Below are positions 15,797 through 24,016 of a stretch of 40,793 nt of DNA, in pieces. Numbering within the stretch: position 1 is the stretch's first letter; every line of letters begins with the position of its first letter. Location: assembly GCF_007997215.1 (NCBI RefSeq), contig NZ_VORW01000029.1, positions 1 to 40,793 of the forward strand. Reading direction: 5' to 3'. The stretch is from Algoriphagus aquimarinus. Its GTDB lineage: Bacteria > Bacteroidota > Bacteroidia > Cytophagales > Cyclobacteriaceae. The translations under genes and the position numbers were made by a program. The notes beneath the pieces were generated by a model. The model saw nothing but the letters and a program-made list of their open reading frames with translations, was not told the origin of the DNA and ran no database searches.

Positions 15797-18580
15797 CTAT
15801 TTCACCGCTATTTCAAAAGTCTTCACAAAGGCTAAACCGTCTTTAGTCAATCCCTCAACTCTCAGGTTCACACGCTTGAGAACTTGAGGGATTTTTACTT
15901 TGAAAGTGTAAGTCCCATTCTGACTTTCCGCATTCCCATTCCAAAAAAGCGTAGGTTTCATCTCCACTGCCTGATCATCTTCCATCTTGGTTGGGAATGG
16001 AATATCTCTGGAAAAACCACGTATTTTGAATTGCTTAAATTCCGCTGGATCAAAAGCTGTTTCTTTCGTTGGATCAATACGCTTACCCTTTTTGGTAGTA
16101 ATCATAATCACCCCGCCAATTCCTGCCATGCCAAATGAGGTTGAATTGAAGGTGTAAACCTTGATAGATTCTAAAGTTGTTGGGTTCGGATTCATAACAG
16201 ATGGCATATATAAACTCAACATCTGTGCAAACTCTAAATCATTTAAATAGGGATACTGAGCTCCATCGATAATTAATAATGGATTTGGGGTGTTAAAGCC
16301 ATAATTATAATTTCCGATCTTCCCTCCTCCTTTGAGTCCTAAATACCCTGCCAGAGCGTCTGGAGAAATCGTCGCCAATTTATCCTCACCAATCTCTCTA
16401 TCAGGCGTTCCGTAACCGTAGTTTCGATCTTCCATCGTTTCGATCTTTTCATCTTCTTTCAGAAATTCCTCCATCAAAACATAATCGCCCGAAATATCCA
16501 ACCTTAACTCATCATCAGCTCTCAAATAAGTTTCATAGTTGATTTTGGGATAGGAACCTTTGAAAACGGGCTTTGTCTTTTCATGTAGTGAGACTGATCC
16601 ATAATGCTTTTGCTTTGCATCCAAAGCAGCAATTGATATGGTGGCCGTGTCTACATAGTTCAAGCCAGTGGCTCGGAAATATCCGGAAGAATCTGTCTCT
16701 ACAATGCCATAATCTGCCAAATCATCTCTAACCAGCGTGATAGGATTGACGTATGGATCCCGCTTTTTATCTCGGGTGAATTGCCCCTCTACAGTGATCC
16801 CATACTCTATTTGATGCTTGCCAAGTGCAAGGTTTGTAGGAGGCTGCTTTTCATCCAGCCAGTCCATCGCATTTATTAGCGTCTTCTGTTTTGTAAGAGT
16901 GGAAACCATATCAGCATCTGTCAGCGACACTACAAACTCCGCTTCTGTCAACTCCTCCGTTTGATCCAAGAATGATAAACTGAATTCCATTTCTTTGAAA
17001 GAATCCCTGAAAAATACAGAGTCTTTTAAATTGACCGTCAGATCTCCAAATAGGTCTGGATTTGAAATCGCTATCGCCTTGATATTTTCTTCTTTTTTCA
17101 AAACAGGAAGTGGCAGCAGAAAAATATCCCGTTCAGGGAAATTGCGCATCCATTCCGTATATGCCCGAAGAAAGTAATCACCTGATTCCAGTTCCTTAGG
17201 CAAGACAAAAGCCCCTGAAATTTTCCCTTCTTTTATCGGAAATGCTTCAGATTGGATGATCTCAGCATCTTCACTCATCAAATCCAAATAAAGCACTCGG
17301 CTGAGCGTGTCAGACATTACCTTGTTTTGATAGAGCATTTGCCCTCCAAGCCATACCGTTTCACCGGGGTAATAATAGGGTTTATTAGTATTGAAATAAG
17401 GCTTTTCCCGCAGGTTATTCCATCGGGAATATTCCAGCTTACTGCTATCGACTTCTGCCAGATATTTTTCAAAGCTTTCCGAAGGCACATAGTCATGTGG
17501 CAAAAGCCTACCCATCCGCTGCCGACCCATGTAACCCGACAAAACTACCTGAGAAGGAATAACTGGAATGCCATTTCTATCAATATCGAAATACCCAAGA
17601 GGAGCAGAAATCCAGCTGACGGGATGATAGATATCCGAGTAATAATCGTTTCTCCATCGTTTTCCTCTGTAATGGATTTCTGCATCATTAGGCCAAAAAA
17701 CTCTGTAATTACCGTTTTTAAGCGGCATTCTTCGAATAGAATCGGGGTTGACAAGCTTGATGGATTTGTCGAGCTCTTCATTATAAACATTGGTTCGCCT
17801 TCGAATCAAATCTGAGGGCAACACCTGATAGATTTCGAAATTTTCGTCTGCAGTTCTTGCGAGCAAAATTGAATTTAATAGGTGGCGAATCGAACCCATA
17901 TAGCTTGTTTCCTTATTGGCTTCGCTCAAGGCTAACTCCGTTGAGTCACGAATGTCTTTTGGATCAAAAAACACAAATCCAACATAACTGGAGCGGTAAT
18001 TATAAAAACGATAATCCTTCAAATAGTAAGTCACATCATAGCCCAAGGCATCGTTTACCAACTGCAAAGGCTCCTGTGCTGTAGCATGAACGTAGTTTGG
18101 TCCACTCTCTTTTATCGTTTCAAAATCTAATACCCAAGGGTTCTTGATCTTCAACTGGGAAACGAAAGGGTCATCCGGAACAGCCAGAAAAACATCCTCA
18201 AAACGGCGCAAATCCCGCTCCCACTTCTTATCCCGACGAGTCTTCAACTCTACTTCAGTCAAGATAGACTCCAGTGGATCCAACTTAAAATCCACCTTGT
18301 TGGTTACCGAAAGACTAAATGATTTGGTAGCAGTCACATAGCCTACAAAGGAAGCTACGAGTTCTATATTTCGAGGAAGATTTCCGGTAATCAAAAACTT
18401 CCCATTCACATCCGTGGTGCTACCTATGGTGGTGTTATTGACAAAGACATTTGCGAAGGGCATAGCATCACCCGTTTTCGAATTTTTTACGGTTCCTGAA
18501 ATAGTCTGTGCATTTAGCGAAAAATTAATGGAAACCAACACCAGCAAAAAGTACATTAATCTAGCTGCGTATGAAGTCAT
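15797..18580 (-). CDS. Large exported protein: carboxypeptidase-regulatory domain, MG2-like domain and TonB-plug-like segment
   Basis: A 927-aa exported protein from the start chosen here, MTSYAARLMYFLLV, which begins a clear signal peptide (cut near LNA/QT). The frame is open for 39 more codons upstream, but these have no signal-like character. Residues ~25-111 are a carboxypeptidase-regulatory-like beta-sandwich (ISGTVKNSKTGDAMPFANV). Residues ~399-496 resemble an alpha-2-macroglobulin MG2 domain (YYYPGETVWLGGQ... GDYFLRAYTEWMR). Residues ~765-833 resemble a receptor plug (LLIIDGAQYPY ... GGVIMITTKKG) but without a following barrel. Such proteins are common in Bacteroidota and unassigned; a role at the outer membrane is plausible. 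It is convergent with the DinB gene. Confidence 0.8.
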   Translation of the reverse strand: MTSYAARLMYFLLVLVSINFSLNAQTISGTVKNSKTGDAMPFANVFVNNTTIGSTTDVNGKFLITGNLPRNIELVASFVGYVTATKSFSLSVTNKVDFKLDPLESILTEVELKTRRDKKWERDLRRFEDVFLAVPDDPFVSQLKIKNPWVLDFETIKESGPNYVHATAQEPLQLVNDALGYDVTYYLKDYRFYNYRSSYVGFVFFDPKDIRDSTELALSEANKETSYMGSIRHLLNSILLARTADENFEIYQVLPSDLIRRRTNVYNEELDKSIKLVNPDSIRRMPLKNGNYRVFWPNDAEIHYRGKRWRNDYYSDIYHPVSWISAPLGYFDIDRNGIPVIPSQVVLSGYMGRQRMGRLLPHDYVPSESFEKYLAEVDSSKLEYSRWNNLREKPYFNTNKPYYYPGETVWLGGQMLYQNKVMSDTLSRVLYLDLMSEDAEIIQSEAFPIKEGKISGAFVLPKELESGDYFLRAYTEWMRNFPERDIFLLPLPVLKKEENIKAIAISNPDLFGDLTVNLKDSVFFRDSFKEMEFSLSFLDQTEELTEAEFVVSLTDADMVSTLTKQKTLINAMDWLDEKQPPTNLALGKHQIEYGITVEGQFTRDKKRDPYVNPITLVRDDLADYGIVETDSSGYFRATGLNYVDTATISIAALDAKQKHYGSVSLHEKTKPVFKGSYPKINYETYLRADDELRLDISGDYVLMEEFLKEDEKIETMEDRNYGYGTPDREIGEDKLATISPDALAGYLGLKGGGKIGNYNYGFNTPNPLLIIDGAQYPYLNDLEFAQMLSLYMPSVMNPNPTTLESIKVYTFNSTSFGMAGIGGVIMITTKKGKRIDPTKETAFDPAEFKQFKIRGFSRDIPFPTKMEDDQAVEMKPTLFWNGNAESQNGTYTFKVKIPQVLKRVNLRVEGLTKDGLAFVKTFEIAVK

Positions 18581-18671
18581 TAGGTTGAAATTGGGTTGGG
18601 TTACTAAGATAGAAGTTTTGGAGAAAAAAAATATCTCTCTCAAGTAAAACAAATCAGTCCAGCTTCTAGCT

Positions 18672-18852
18672 GGTTCAAGTCTCATGACTTGGACCAACGA
18701 TAGTGCAGTCTCCTGACTGCAAAAAAACTAGCTAGTGAGCCTCAATTTATCATAAAATACTGAGGTCAACTGATTATAAATAATTGCCAATTGTTAATAA
18801 ATGGCAGTCTGAAGACTGCAATGATTTAGGTCCAAGTCGGGAGACTTGAACC
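18672..18852. repeat. Four-hairpin dispersed element, copy A
   Basis: Four short hairpins with 4-nt loops are arranged as an inverted whole. They are GGTTCAAGTC-tcat-GACTTGGACC (18672-18695), GCAGTC-tcct-GACTGC (18705-18720), GCAGTC-tgaa-GACTGC (18804-18819) and GGTCCAAGTC-ggga-GACTTGAACC (18829-18852). The outer two are also reverse complements of each other apart from the loops. A second element with the same layout lies at 22316-22446. With the terminator at 18964, this is the main content of the gene-free stretch 18581-18989. Confidence 0.85.
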
Positions 18853-18963
18853 AATTCTAAGCAATAGAAAGTCAAATTATAACCAGCTTCTAGAGAATCA
18901 GCACAACAATAACTTGCCCGCTGCCAAAAAAGGTGTTTCCACCGCAGTAAAAAGGTATAAAAA

Positions 18964-18983
18964 AAACCGCCTTTCAGCGGTTT
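18964..18983 (-). terminator. Intrinsic terminator of the arginine decarboxylase gene
   Basis: Read on the minus strand, AAACCGC-tgaaag-GCGGTTT forms a 7-bp stem followed by an uninterrupted T tract (GGTTTTTTTATACC). It begins 7 bases after the stop codon. Confidence 0.85.
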
Positions 18984-18989
18984 CAAGTT

Positions 18990-20375
18990 TTAGTATCCGA
19001 GCGTCTTTAACATACTCTCTTCCGTTTGATCATCTGCAAATAACCGATGAGTGACATTTCCATCTTCATCTTTATCAATCAAGACATGCTTTGGCGCAGG
19101 AATCAGGCAATGCTGTATTCCTCCATATCCTCCAAGTGATTCCTGATAAGCTCCGGTATGGAAAAAGCCCAAATACTGAACTTTCTTTTCGGGATTTGGC
19201 AGGTAGATATTGAACTGGTGAGCTTCAGAATTATAATAATCCATGCTATCGCAGGTCAATCCACCGAGGTTGATATTATGATATCCCTCATCCCAATTGT
19301 TCACAGCAAGCATGATGTACTTCTGGTTAAGCCCCCAACTATCAGGAAGTTGTGTAATGAATGAGCCATCGATGATGTACCAAAGTTCCTTATCATTCTG
19401 CAGCTTTTCTTCCAACACAGAATAAAGTACCGCTCCACTCTCACCAACGGTATAGCTACCAAATTCCGTGAAAATATTTGGTTCCTCCGTATTGTTTTTG
19501 CCACACATCCATTTGATATTTTTCACGATTTGCTCAGCCATATATTGGTAGTCATAATCGAAAAACACATTCGTCTTGATAGGCCAGCCGCCACCAATAT
19601 CCATAGAGTCCAAAGTTGGTGAGATCTTTTTCAGATCGACATATTTCTGGATAAATCGAGTCAATTCTGACCAGTAATAGGCCGTGTCTCTGATCCCGGA
19701 GTTGATAAAGAAATGCAGCATTTTCAAGCTTACATTTGGATTATCCTTGATTTTATCTTCGTAAAGCGAGATAATATCATTGTATCTCACACCTAGTCTT
19801 GAGGTATAAAAACCAAACTTTGGCTCCTCATCAGCTGCGATTCTAATCCCAACTTGGAAAGGCACTTTCACATGCTCCAAGTAATAATCGATTTCCGATA
19901 AATTGTCCAGAATTGGTACGCAGTTCACAAAACCGTCATTAAGCAATTCTGAAATGTATTGTTTGTACAATTCCCGCTTGAATCCGTTGCAGATGATAAA
20001 AGTGTCTTTGGTTATTTTGCCCTGAGCATAAAGACTTCTCACCAAAGGAATATCGAAAGTCGATGACGTCTCGATATGAATATCATTTTTCAGCGCTTCA
20101 TTCAGCACAAAACTGAAGTGCGATGACTTGGTACAATAGCAATAGGTGTAATTCCCCTTGTAGTCATGCTGCTCCATCGCATTCTTAAAATACGTCTTAG
20201 CGTTCTGAATACTCTCAGAGATTTTAGGCAAATAGGAAAGCTTGAGAGGAGTACCATAGGTTTCTATGATCTCCATCATATTCACTCCATTGAAGTGCAA
20301 TTCATTGTTTTCTACTTTAAATTCTTTGGTAGGAAAATCAAATGTTTGCTCAATCAGATCTTTATAAGTATTCAT
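18990..20375 (-). CDS. speA: Biosynthetic-type arginine decarboxylase (PLP, alanine-racemase fold)
   Basis: A 461-aa cytosolic PLP enzyme converting arginine to agmatine, the first step toward putrescine and spermidine. It is the short Bacteroidota form. It has the N-terminal alanine-racemase-like barrel with the PLP lysine in CYCTKSSHF (K83), HIETSS, the phosphate-binding glycines in DIGGGWPIKTN, and a C-terminal sheet domain with GGLTCDSMD, where the cysteine/aspartate pair is expected in the active site. E. coli SpeA is much longer (~650 aa). Homologous carboxynorspermidine/diaminopimelate-type decarboxylases are the alternative. An in-frame TTG two codons earlier is rejected in favour of the ATG at 20375. 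It shares the substrate arginine with the arginase at 22522. Confidence 0.85.
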   Translation of the reverse strand: MNTYKDLIEQTFDFPTKEFKVENNELHFNGVNMMEIIETYGTPLKLSYLPKISESIQNAKTYFKNAMEQHDYKGNYTYCYCTKSSHFSFVLNEALKNDIHIETSSTFDIPLVRSLYAQGKITKDTFIICNGFKRELYKQYISELLNDGFVNCVPILDNLSEIDYYLEHVKVPFQVGIRIAADEEPKFGFYTSRLGVRYNDIISLYEDKIKDNPNVSLKMLHFFINSGIRDTAYYWSELTRFIQKYVDLKKISPTLDSMDIGGGWPIKTNVFFDYDYQYMAEQIVKNIKWMCGKNNTEEPNIFTEFGSYTVGESGAVLYSVLEEKLQNDKELWYIIDGSFITQLPDSWGLNQKYIMLAVNNWDEGYHNINLGGLTCDSMDYYNSEAHQFNIYLPNPEKKVQYLGFFHTGAYQESLGGYGGIQHCLIPAPKHVLIDKDEDGNVTHRLFADDQTEESMLKTLGY

Positions 20376-20442
20376 TAGCAAGAGTAATTGGTGTTAAAGC
20401 CCTGCAAAAATTGCTTTTTCTTAGTTGAATTCAAATGAAAAA

Positions 20443-20467
20443 GGGACAAATCCCTTCGGACTGTCCC
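20443..20467 (-). terminator. Intrinsic terminator of the 140-aa protein gene
   Basis: On the minus strand GGGACA pairs with TGTCCC, and the stem is followed by TTTTTC. It lies 38 bases after the stop codon at 20505 and separates that gene from the arginine decarboxylase. Confidence 0.7.
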
Positions 20468-20504
20468 AATATTAGTTAATCGTAATGATTTCTTAAATTT
20501 TCAC

Positions 20505-20927
20505 TCAATCCATCATAGCATTCTGTAGCAAGACTTGCTCAGATTTAAAATGATTTTGGTTTAAAATTACCTCTTTCAATACTTTTTTAAACTTCACTTC
20601 CTTTTGTAAAAGCAAAATCAATTCTGAAAAGAAGTGAGATACTTCACTATGACTTGTTTCTGGATAGTAAAAATAGGCTGTCTTATCAACTGAGGAAAAT
20701 CTCAAATTCAAACTTTTTGGTTTCCCTGCCTCACTCAACCCTCTGAAAAGTGGATAAAGAGCCTCAAATTTCTCTTCGAACTTGCACATTCCCTGCATTA
20801 CCAAACCAGATTTCTGATTGAAAATCTTCACGATTTCCTGCTGATTAACTGAAACTTTAGAGAAGCCGCTGGCTAAACTAATCACCTGTCCTGTTGGTGA
20901 AGGATTTGTCTGTGGTAATGCGCTCAT
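20505..20927 (-). CDS. Uncharacterised 140-aa protein
   Basis: I do not recognise this protein. The start chosen, MSALPQTNPSPTG, gives 140 aa. The frame is open 11 codons further upstream, but a -7 promoter box (20958-20965) covers that earlier start, so the transcript could not include it. There is no signal peptide, membrane segment or cysteine-rich motif. The N-terminal ~20 residues look flexible. The rest looks like a small alpha/beta protein with KSGLVMQGMCKFEEKFEAL and a C-terminal helical run rich in Leu, Lys and Glu (SELILLLQKEVKFKKVLKEV). It has its own promoter and terminator, which supports a real monocistronic gene between the decarboxylase and the aminotransferase. Confidence 0.65.
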   Translation of the reverse strand: MSALPQTNPSPTGQVISLASGFSKVSVNQQEIVKIFNQKSGLVMQGMCKFEEKFEALYPLFRGLSEAGKPKSLNLRFSSVDKTAYFYYPETSHSEVSHFFSELILLLQKEVKFKKVLKEVILNQNHFKSEQVLLQNAMMD

Positions 20928-20957
20928 TTTTGTTTGCTTTAGAATGTAACAACGCAT

Positions 20958-20965
20958 CAAAGGTA
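20958..20965 (-). promoter_or_regulatory. -7 promoter box of the 140-aa protein gene
   Basis: On the minus strand TACCTTTG matches TAnnTTTG exactly. A transcript would start near 20950, about 23 bases before the ATG at 20927. This decides the start of that gene. No clear TTG -33 element is present. Confidence 0.5.
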
Positions 20966-20992
20966 GAAGAGTTTTATTTATAAACCTACATT

Positions 20993-21011
20993 CCCTATAA
21001 TATTTATAGGG
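20993..21011. promoter_or_regulatory. 19-bp inverted repeat upstream of the 140-aa protein gene
   Basis: CCCTATAA-TAT-TTATAGGG has perfect 8-bp arms. It sits 28 bases upstream of the -7 box and 50 bases after the aminotransferase stop. It is AT-rich and lacks a T tract on either side, so an operator is as likely as a terminator. Its role is unknown. Confidence 0.35.
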
Positions 21012-21061
21012 TTATTAATAATAACAATCTAAAAATCAATCTAACGATCAGATTTACAGTA

Positions 21062-22210
21062 TTATAATTTTATATCAATTAGTTTCTCCAGTGCTTTATT
21101 TAAGTCCAAATCATTCTTTGCAAAGCAAAATCGAAGGATCTTATGATCTTTTTTATCTGAGAAAAATACAGAAATGGGTATGCTAGCTACTCCTATCTCC
21201 TTGGTTAAGCGAACAGCAAGTTCATAATCCGATTCTTGGGAAAGATGTCCATAGGAAACCATTTGGAAGAAACTCCCCTGAGCCGGAGTGAATTCAAAAG
21301 GAGTTTCCTTTAGTCCTTCACAGAAAAGATCTCTTTTCTTTTGGTAAAAGTTAGGTAGGGTTAAATAACGGGAAGGTTGGGTCAAGTAATCGGCCAAAGC
21401 ATATTGCAAAGGTGTGGCTGTACTAAAAGTTAAAAATTGGTGAATCTTCCTGAATTCCTCCGTGAGTTTTGGCGGCGCAAGACAATAACCAATCTTCCAA
21501 CCCGTCACATGAAAAGTCTTTCCAAAAGAACCGCAAACAAAAGTTCTTTCCCTCAGCAGCGGATGAGTCAATAAGGATAGATGTTCTCTTCCATCGAAAG
21601 TGATATGCTCATATACTTCATCACTGACCACCAAAATATTTCTTTCCTGAATCAATTCTGCTAAGCTGTCAAGGTCATCTTGTGTCCACACATAGCCACT
21701 AGGATTATGTGGCGTATTGACCATGATCATTCGAGTTTTATCAGAGATTGCAGATTTAACTCTCTCCCAGTTTACAGAAAAGTCAGGCATTTCAAGCGGA
21801 ACAAAAACTGGAGTTCCTCCATTTAACTCCACCGCTGGCGCATAGGAATCGTAAGCAGGGTCAAACAGGATAACTTCATCGCCCTTTTTCACGACTGCTG
21901 TCACAGCTGCATAAAGTGCCTCCGTAGCTCCAGAAACAACAGTTACTTCACTCTCTGAATCTAAGTCAACACCATGAACCAACTTAGTTTTTTCAGCAAT
22001 TCGTTCTCTTAATACGGGAACTCCGCTCATTGGAGCATATTGATTGAAACCTGCTCTCATGTATTTATCTACCAAATCGAGTAAGGCTGGATCACATTCA
22101 AAACCTGGAAAACCCTGAGAAAGATTGATCGCTCCACAATCAGATGCGAGCTTGGACATCAAGGTAAAAATGGTTGTTCCTACTTCGGGAAGTTTAGATG
22201 TAATTAACAT
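21062..22210 (-). CDS. Class I/II PLP aminotransferase, methionine/kynurenine type (YbdL-like)
   Basis: A 382-aa cytosolic fold-type I aminotransferase. K231 in GSFGKTFHVTGWKIGY binds PLP. N169 in TPHNPSG, D197 in SDEVYE and the arginine in KILRFCFAK near the C-terminus are the usual cofactor and carboxylate contacts. NLSQGFPGF (29-37) and FNQYAPMSG are typical of the YbdL/KAT group, which uses methionine, glutamine or kynurenine as amino donor; in many bacteria it closes the methionine salvage pathway. No other salvage gene lies in the window. A TAGTTTTG box lies only about 5 bases before the ATG, which would give an almost leaderless transcript if used. Confidence 0.88.
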   Translation of the reverse strand: MLITSKLPEVGTTIFTLMSKLASDCGAINLSQGFPGFECDPALLDLVDKYMRAGFNQYAPMSGVPVLRERIAEKTKLVHGVDLDSESEVTVVSGATEALYAAVTAVVKKGDEVILFDPAYDSYAPAVELNGGTPVFVPLEMPDFSVNWERVKSAISDKTRMIMVNTPHNPSGYVWTQDDLDSLAELIQERNILVVSDEVYEHITFDGREHLSLLTHPLLRERTFVCGSFGKTFHVTGWKIGYCLAPPKLTEEFRKIHQFLTFSTATPLQYALADYLTQPSRYLTLPNFYQKKRDLFCEGLKETPFEFTPAQGSFFQMVSYGHLSQESDYELAVRLTKEIGVASIPISVFFSDKKDHKILRFCFAKNDLDLNKALEKLIDIKL

Positions 22211-22315
22211 AATTCAAAACTATTGATTTTGAGGTAAAAACCTCATTTCTACACTAGAATTGAGGATAGCGTAATCTTAATTCCCCGCAGAGATGCACTA
22301 AAAATCGGAAGCATT

Positions 22316-22446
22316 GGTTCAAGTCTCCTGACTTGGACCCATTACAATGCAGTCTCCCGACTGGTCCTTTCTAACTTTATGATGTGAATATTTTGGGGTA
22401 GTCGGAAGGTTGCAATACGGTCGGCACAAGTCAGTAGACTTGCGCC
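22316..22446. repeat. Four-hairpin dispersed element, copy B
   Basis: It begins GGTTCAAGTC-tcct-GACTTGGACC (22316-22339), nearly identical to the start of copy A at 18672. It continues with GCAGTC-tccc-GACTGG (22349-22364), a degenerate third hairpin around AGTCGGAAGGTTGCA, and GGCACAAGTC-agta-GACTTGCGCC (22423-22446). The layout is the same as copy A but shorter in the middle. It occupies most of the gene-free stretch 22211-22521. Confidence 0.8.
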
Positions 22447-22470
22447 AGATGTATTTTAGGCATTTTTAAC

Positions 22471-22478
22471 TACTTTTG
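22471..22478 (+). promoter_or_regulatory. -7 promoter box of the arginase gene
   Basis: TACTTTTG matches the Bacteroidota TAnnTTTG consensus, followed by C as often seen. It would place the transcript start about 37 bases before the arginase ATG. No TTG at proper spacing is present, since the hairpin element occupies the -33 region. Confidence 0.45.
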
Positions 22479-22521
22479 CCTCGCTTTACCCAACCCAATA
22501 TAACTTTAAATTTATCCTGAA

Positions 22522-23472
22522 ATGCGTGATATAAAACTAGTAGAAGTACGATCTGAATTAGCTGCAGGAACCCGTGGAGCAAGCATGGGGATTGATGCGT
22601 TGAAGATTGCAAGCTTAGACAAGAAGTCAGACTTCTTCACTCAGTTCGACCCTATCAACGTACAGGATGCAAACAATTTCCTTTGGAAAGGAAATAATTT
22701 CCCTCACGCTAAGTATATAGATGGCGTTTATCAAGTACTTAAGAACGTCTATTCTACCATCGAATCATTGCGGATGGAAAAGAAATTCCCTATCGTTTTA
22801 GCAGGAGATCATAGCACTGCTGCGGGAACAATTATGGGGATCAAAGCAGCCGACCCTGGCAAAAGATTAGGTGTAATCTGGATAGATGCTCATGCTGATT
22901 TGCATACGCCTTTCACTACTCCTTCCGGAAATATGCATGGAATGCCCTTGGCGATGGTTTCACAACTTGACAATATAGATTGCCAAGTAAATGAGCCATC
23001 TGAGGACACTTTGGCGATCTGGAAAAAGATAAAAACCATCGGTGGCGATTTTCCGAAAATTCTCCCAGGTGATATTGTATTTATCACGGTGCGAGACACT
23101 GAAGCTCCGGAAGATCACTTAATCAAAAACTACGGTATCAAAAACTTCAGCACTCAGGAAGTGCGGCAAAGAGGAATTGACCAAATAGCAGCTGAAGCTT
23201 TAGAAACACTCAAGGACTGCGATCAAATCTACATTTCATTTGATGTGGACAGTCTGGACAGCTCTATTTCTGTGGGCACTGGCACTCCAGTTCCAGATGG
23301 CCTGACCGTACAGGAAGCCATAGAATTAAACGTCAAACTTATTCAAGATAAGCGTGTTTGCTGTTGGGAAATCGTGGAAGTGAACCCTACGCTTGACTCA
23401 GAGAATTTGATGGCGGAGAATGCTTTCGAAGTCCTCGAAGCAACGGTTAAGTCTTTGGTAGATAATTTTTAA
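22522..23472 (+). CDS. rocF: Arginase (binuclear manganese ureohydrolase)
   Basis: A 316-aa cytosolic enzyme hydrolysing arginine to ornithine and urea. The manganese ligands are all visible: H97 (GDHS), D122, H124 and D126 (IDAHADLH), and D241 and D243 (SFDVDSLD). The segment TPSGNMHGMPLA (H139) is of the arginase type (SGNxHG) rather than the agmatinase type, which favours arginine as substrate over agmatine or formimidoylglutamate. The length is normal. The arginine decarboxylase at 18990 competes for arginine, and argS follows downstream. The dead GxxExxY unit begins only 5 bases after the stop codon. Confidence 0.87.
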   Translation: MRDIKLVEVRSELAAGTRGASMGIDALKIASLDKKSDFFTQFDPINVQDANNFLWKGNNFPHAKYIDGVYQVLKNVYSTIESLRMEKKFPIVLAGDHSTAAGTIMGIKAADPGKRLGVIWIDAHADLHTPFTTPSGNMHGMPLAMVSQLDNIDCQVNEPSEDTLAIWKKIKTIGGDFPKILPGDIVFITVRDTEAPEDHLIKNYGIKNFSTQEVRQRGIDQIAAEALETLKDCDQIYISFDVDSLDSSISVGTGTPVPDGLTVQEAIELNVKLIQDKRVCCWEIVEVNPTLDSENLMAENAFEVLEATVKSLVDNF

Positions 23473-23476
23473 GTTA

Positions 23477-24016
23477 TTTTACCACAGAGGCCACTGAGGT
23501 TTCACAGAGAGCACAATAAATAATTTTATCCTTATTTTCATTGGATAGATTCCTTAGAATTATGGAGAACAATGATTTGGCTTTCGAAAATGATCTTGCC
23601 ACCAAAGTGATAGGCTTTGCTTTGGAAGTTCACTCCCAGTTAGGCCCTGGCATATTAGAGAATGCGTATAAACAAGGTTTAGCATTCAAGCTCAAAAATG
23701 AAGGTCTTTCCATATAAGTAGAAAAGAGAATGCCACTGATTATTGACGGAGTCGAGTTAGAAAATGGATACTGCATTGATATTTTAGTGGAAAGAAAGCT
23801 AGTTTTGGAACTTAAAGCAGTGGAAAGAACAACTGACATTCATTTTTCTCAAACACTCAATTATCTCAAACTTGGAAAATTCAAACTAGGCCTTTTAATT
23901 AATTTCAATGTTCCTAGACTAAAACTTGGAATTAGAAGAGTTATAAACACTAAATAATTACAATAATAAATTCATAGCGCCCTCTGTGGTATCCTCAGTA
24001 CCCTCTGCGGTTAAAA
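23477..24016. mobile_element. Candidate small mobile unit: GxxExxY gene between ~40-bp inverted repeats
   Basis: The left arm 23477-23514 (TTTTACCACAGAGGCCACTG and on) and the right arm 23977-24016 (ending CCCTCTGCGGTTAAAA) are imperfect reverse complements. They share TTTTA, CAGAGG, ACTGAGG, CACAGAG and GC blocks. They enclose only the GxxExxY pseudogene. The unit fits exactly between the arginase stop and the argS start. Solo copies of the arm occur at 5259-5298 and 850-889. It encodes no transposase, so movement would depend on another enzyme or on the GxxExxY protein itself. Confidence 0.55.
23562..23957 (+). pseudogene. GxxExxY family protein, interrupted by an in-frame stop
   Basis: The reading frame from ATG 23562 to 23957 would give 131 aa of the GxxExxY family, a small PDDEXK-nuclease-like group of unknown role. 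It shows VIGFALEVHSQLGPGILENAY (the GxxExxY motif is GPGILENAY), GVELENGYCIDILV, LELKAVE (the E-x-K of the nuclease-like core) and the typical ending LINFNVPRLKLGIRRV. Codon 52 is TAA (23715-23717), between GLSI and VEKRMPL. Everything after it stays in frame and conserved, so the gene is broken by one recent nonsense change, unless the stop is read through or a sequencing error. Its flanking inverted repeats suggest a mobile unit. Confidence 0.85.

Noticed and set aside
17252..17815. 187-codon open frame opposite the large MG2-like gene
   Set aside because: It is antisense to a clearly coding gene, has unnatural composition and no family resemblance; it is a shadow.
18581..18697. 39-codon N-terminal extension of the MG2-like protein
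   Set aside because: A clean signal peptide starts at 18580 and would be buried by the extension.
22522..23472. Agmatinase instead of arginase, which would pair with the arginine decarboxylase
   Set aside because: The TPSGNMHG segment is of the arginase type, so arginase is preferred, though assay would be decisive.
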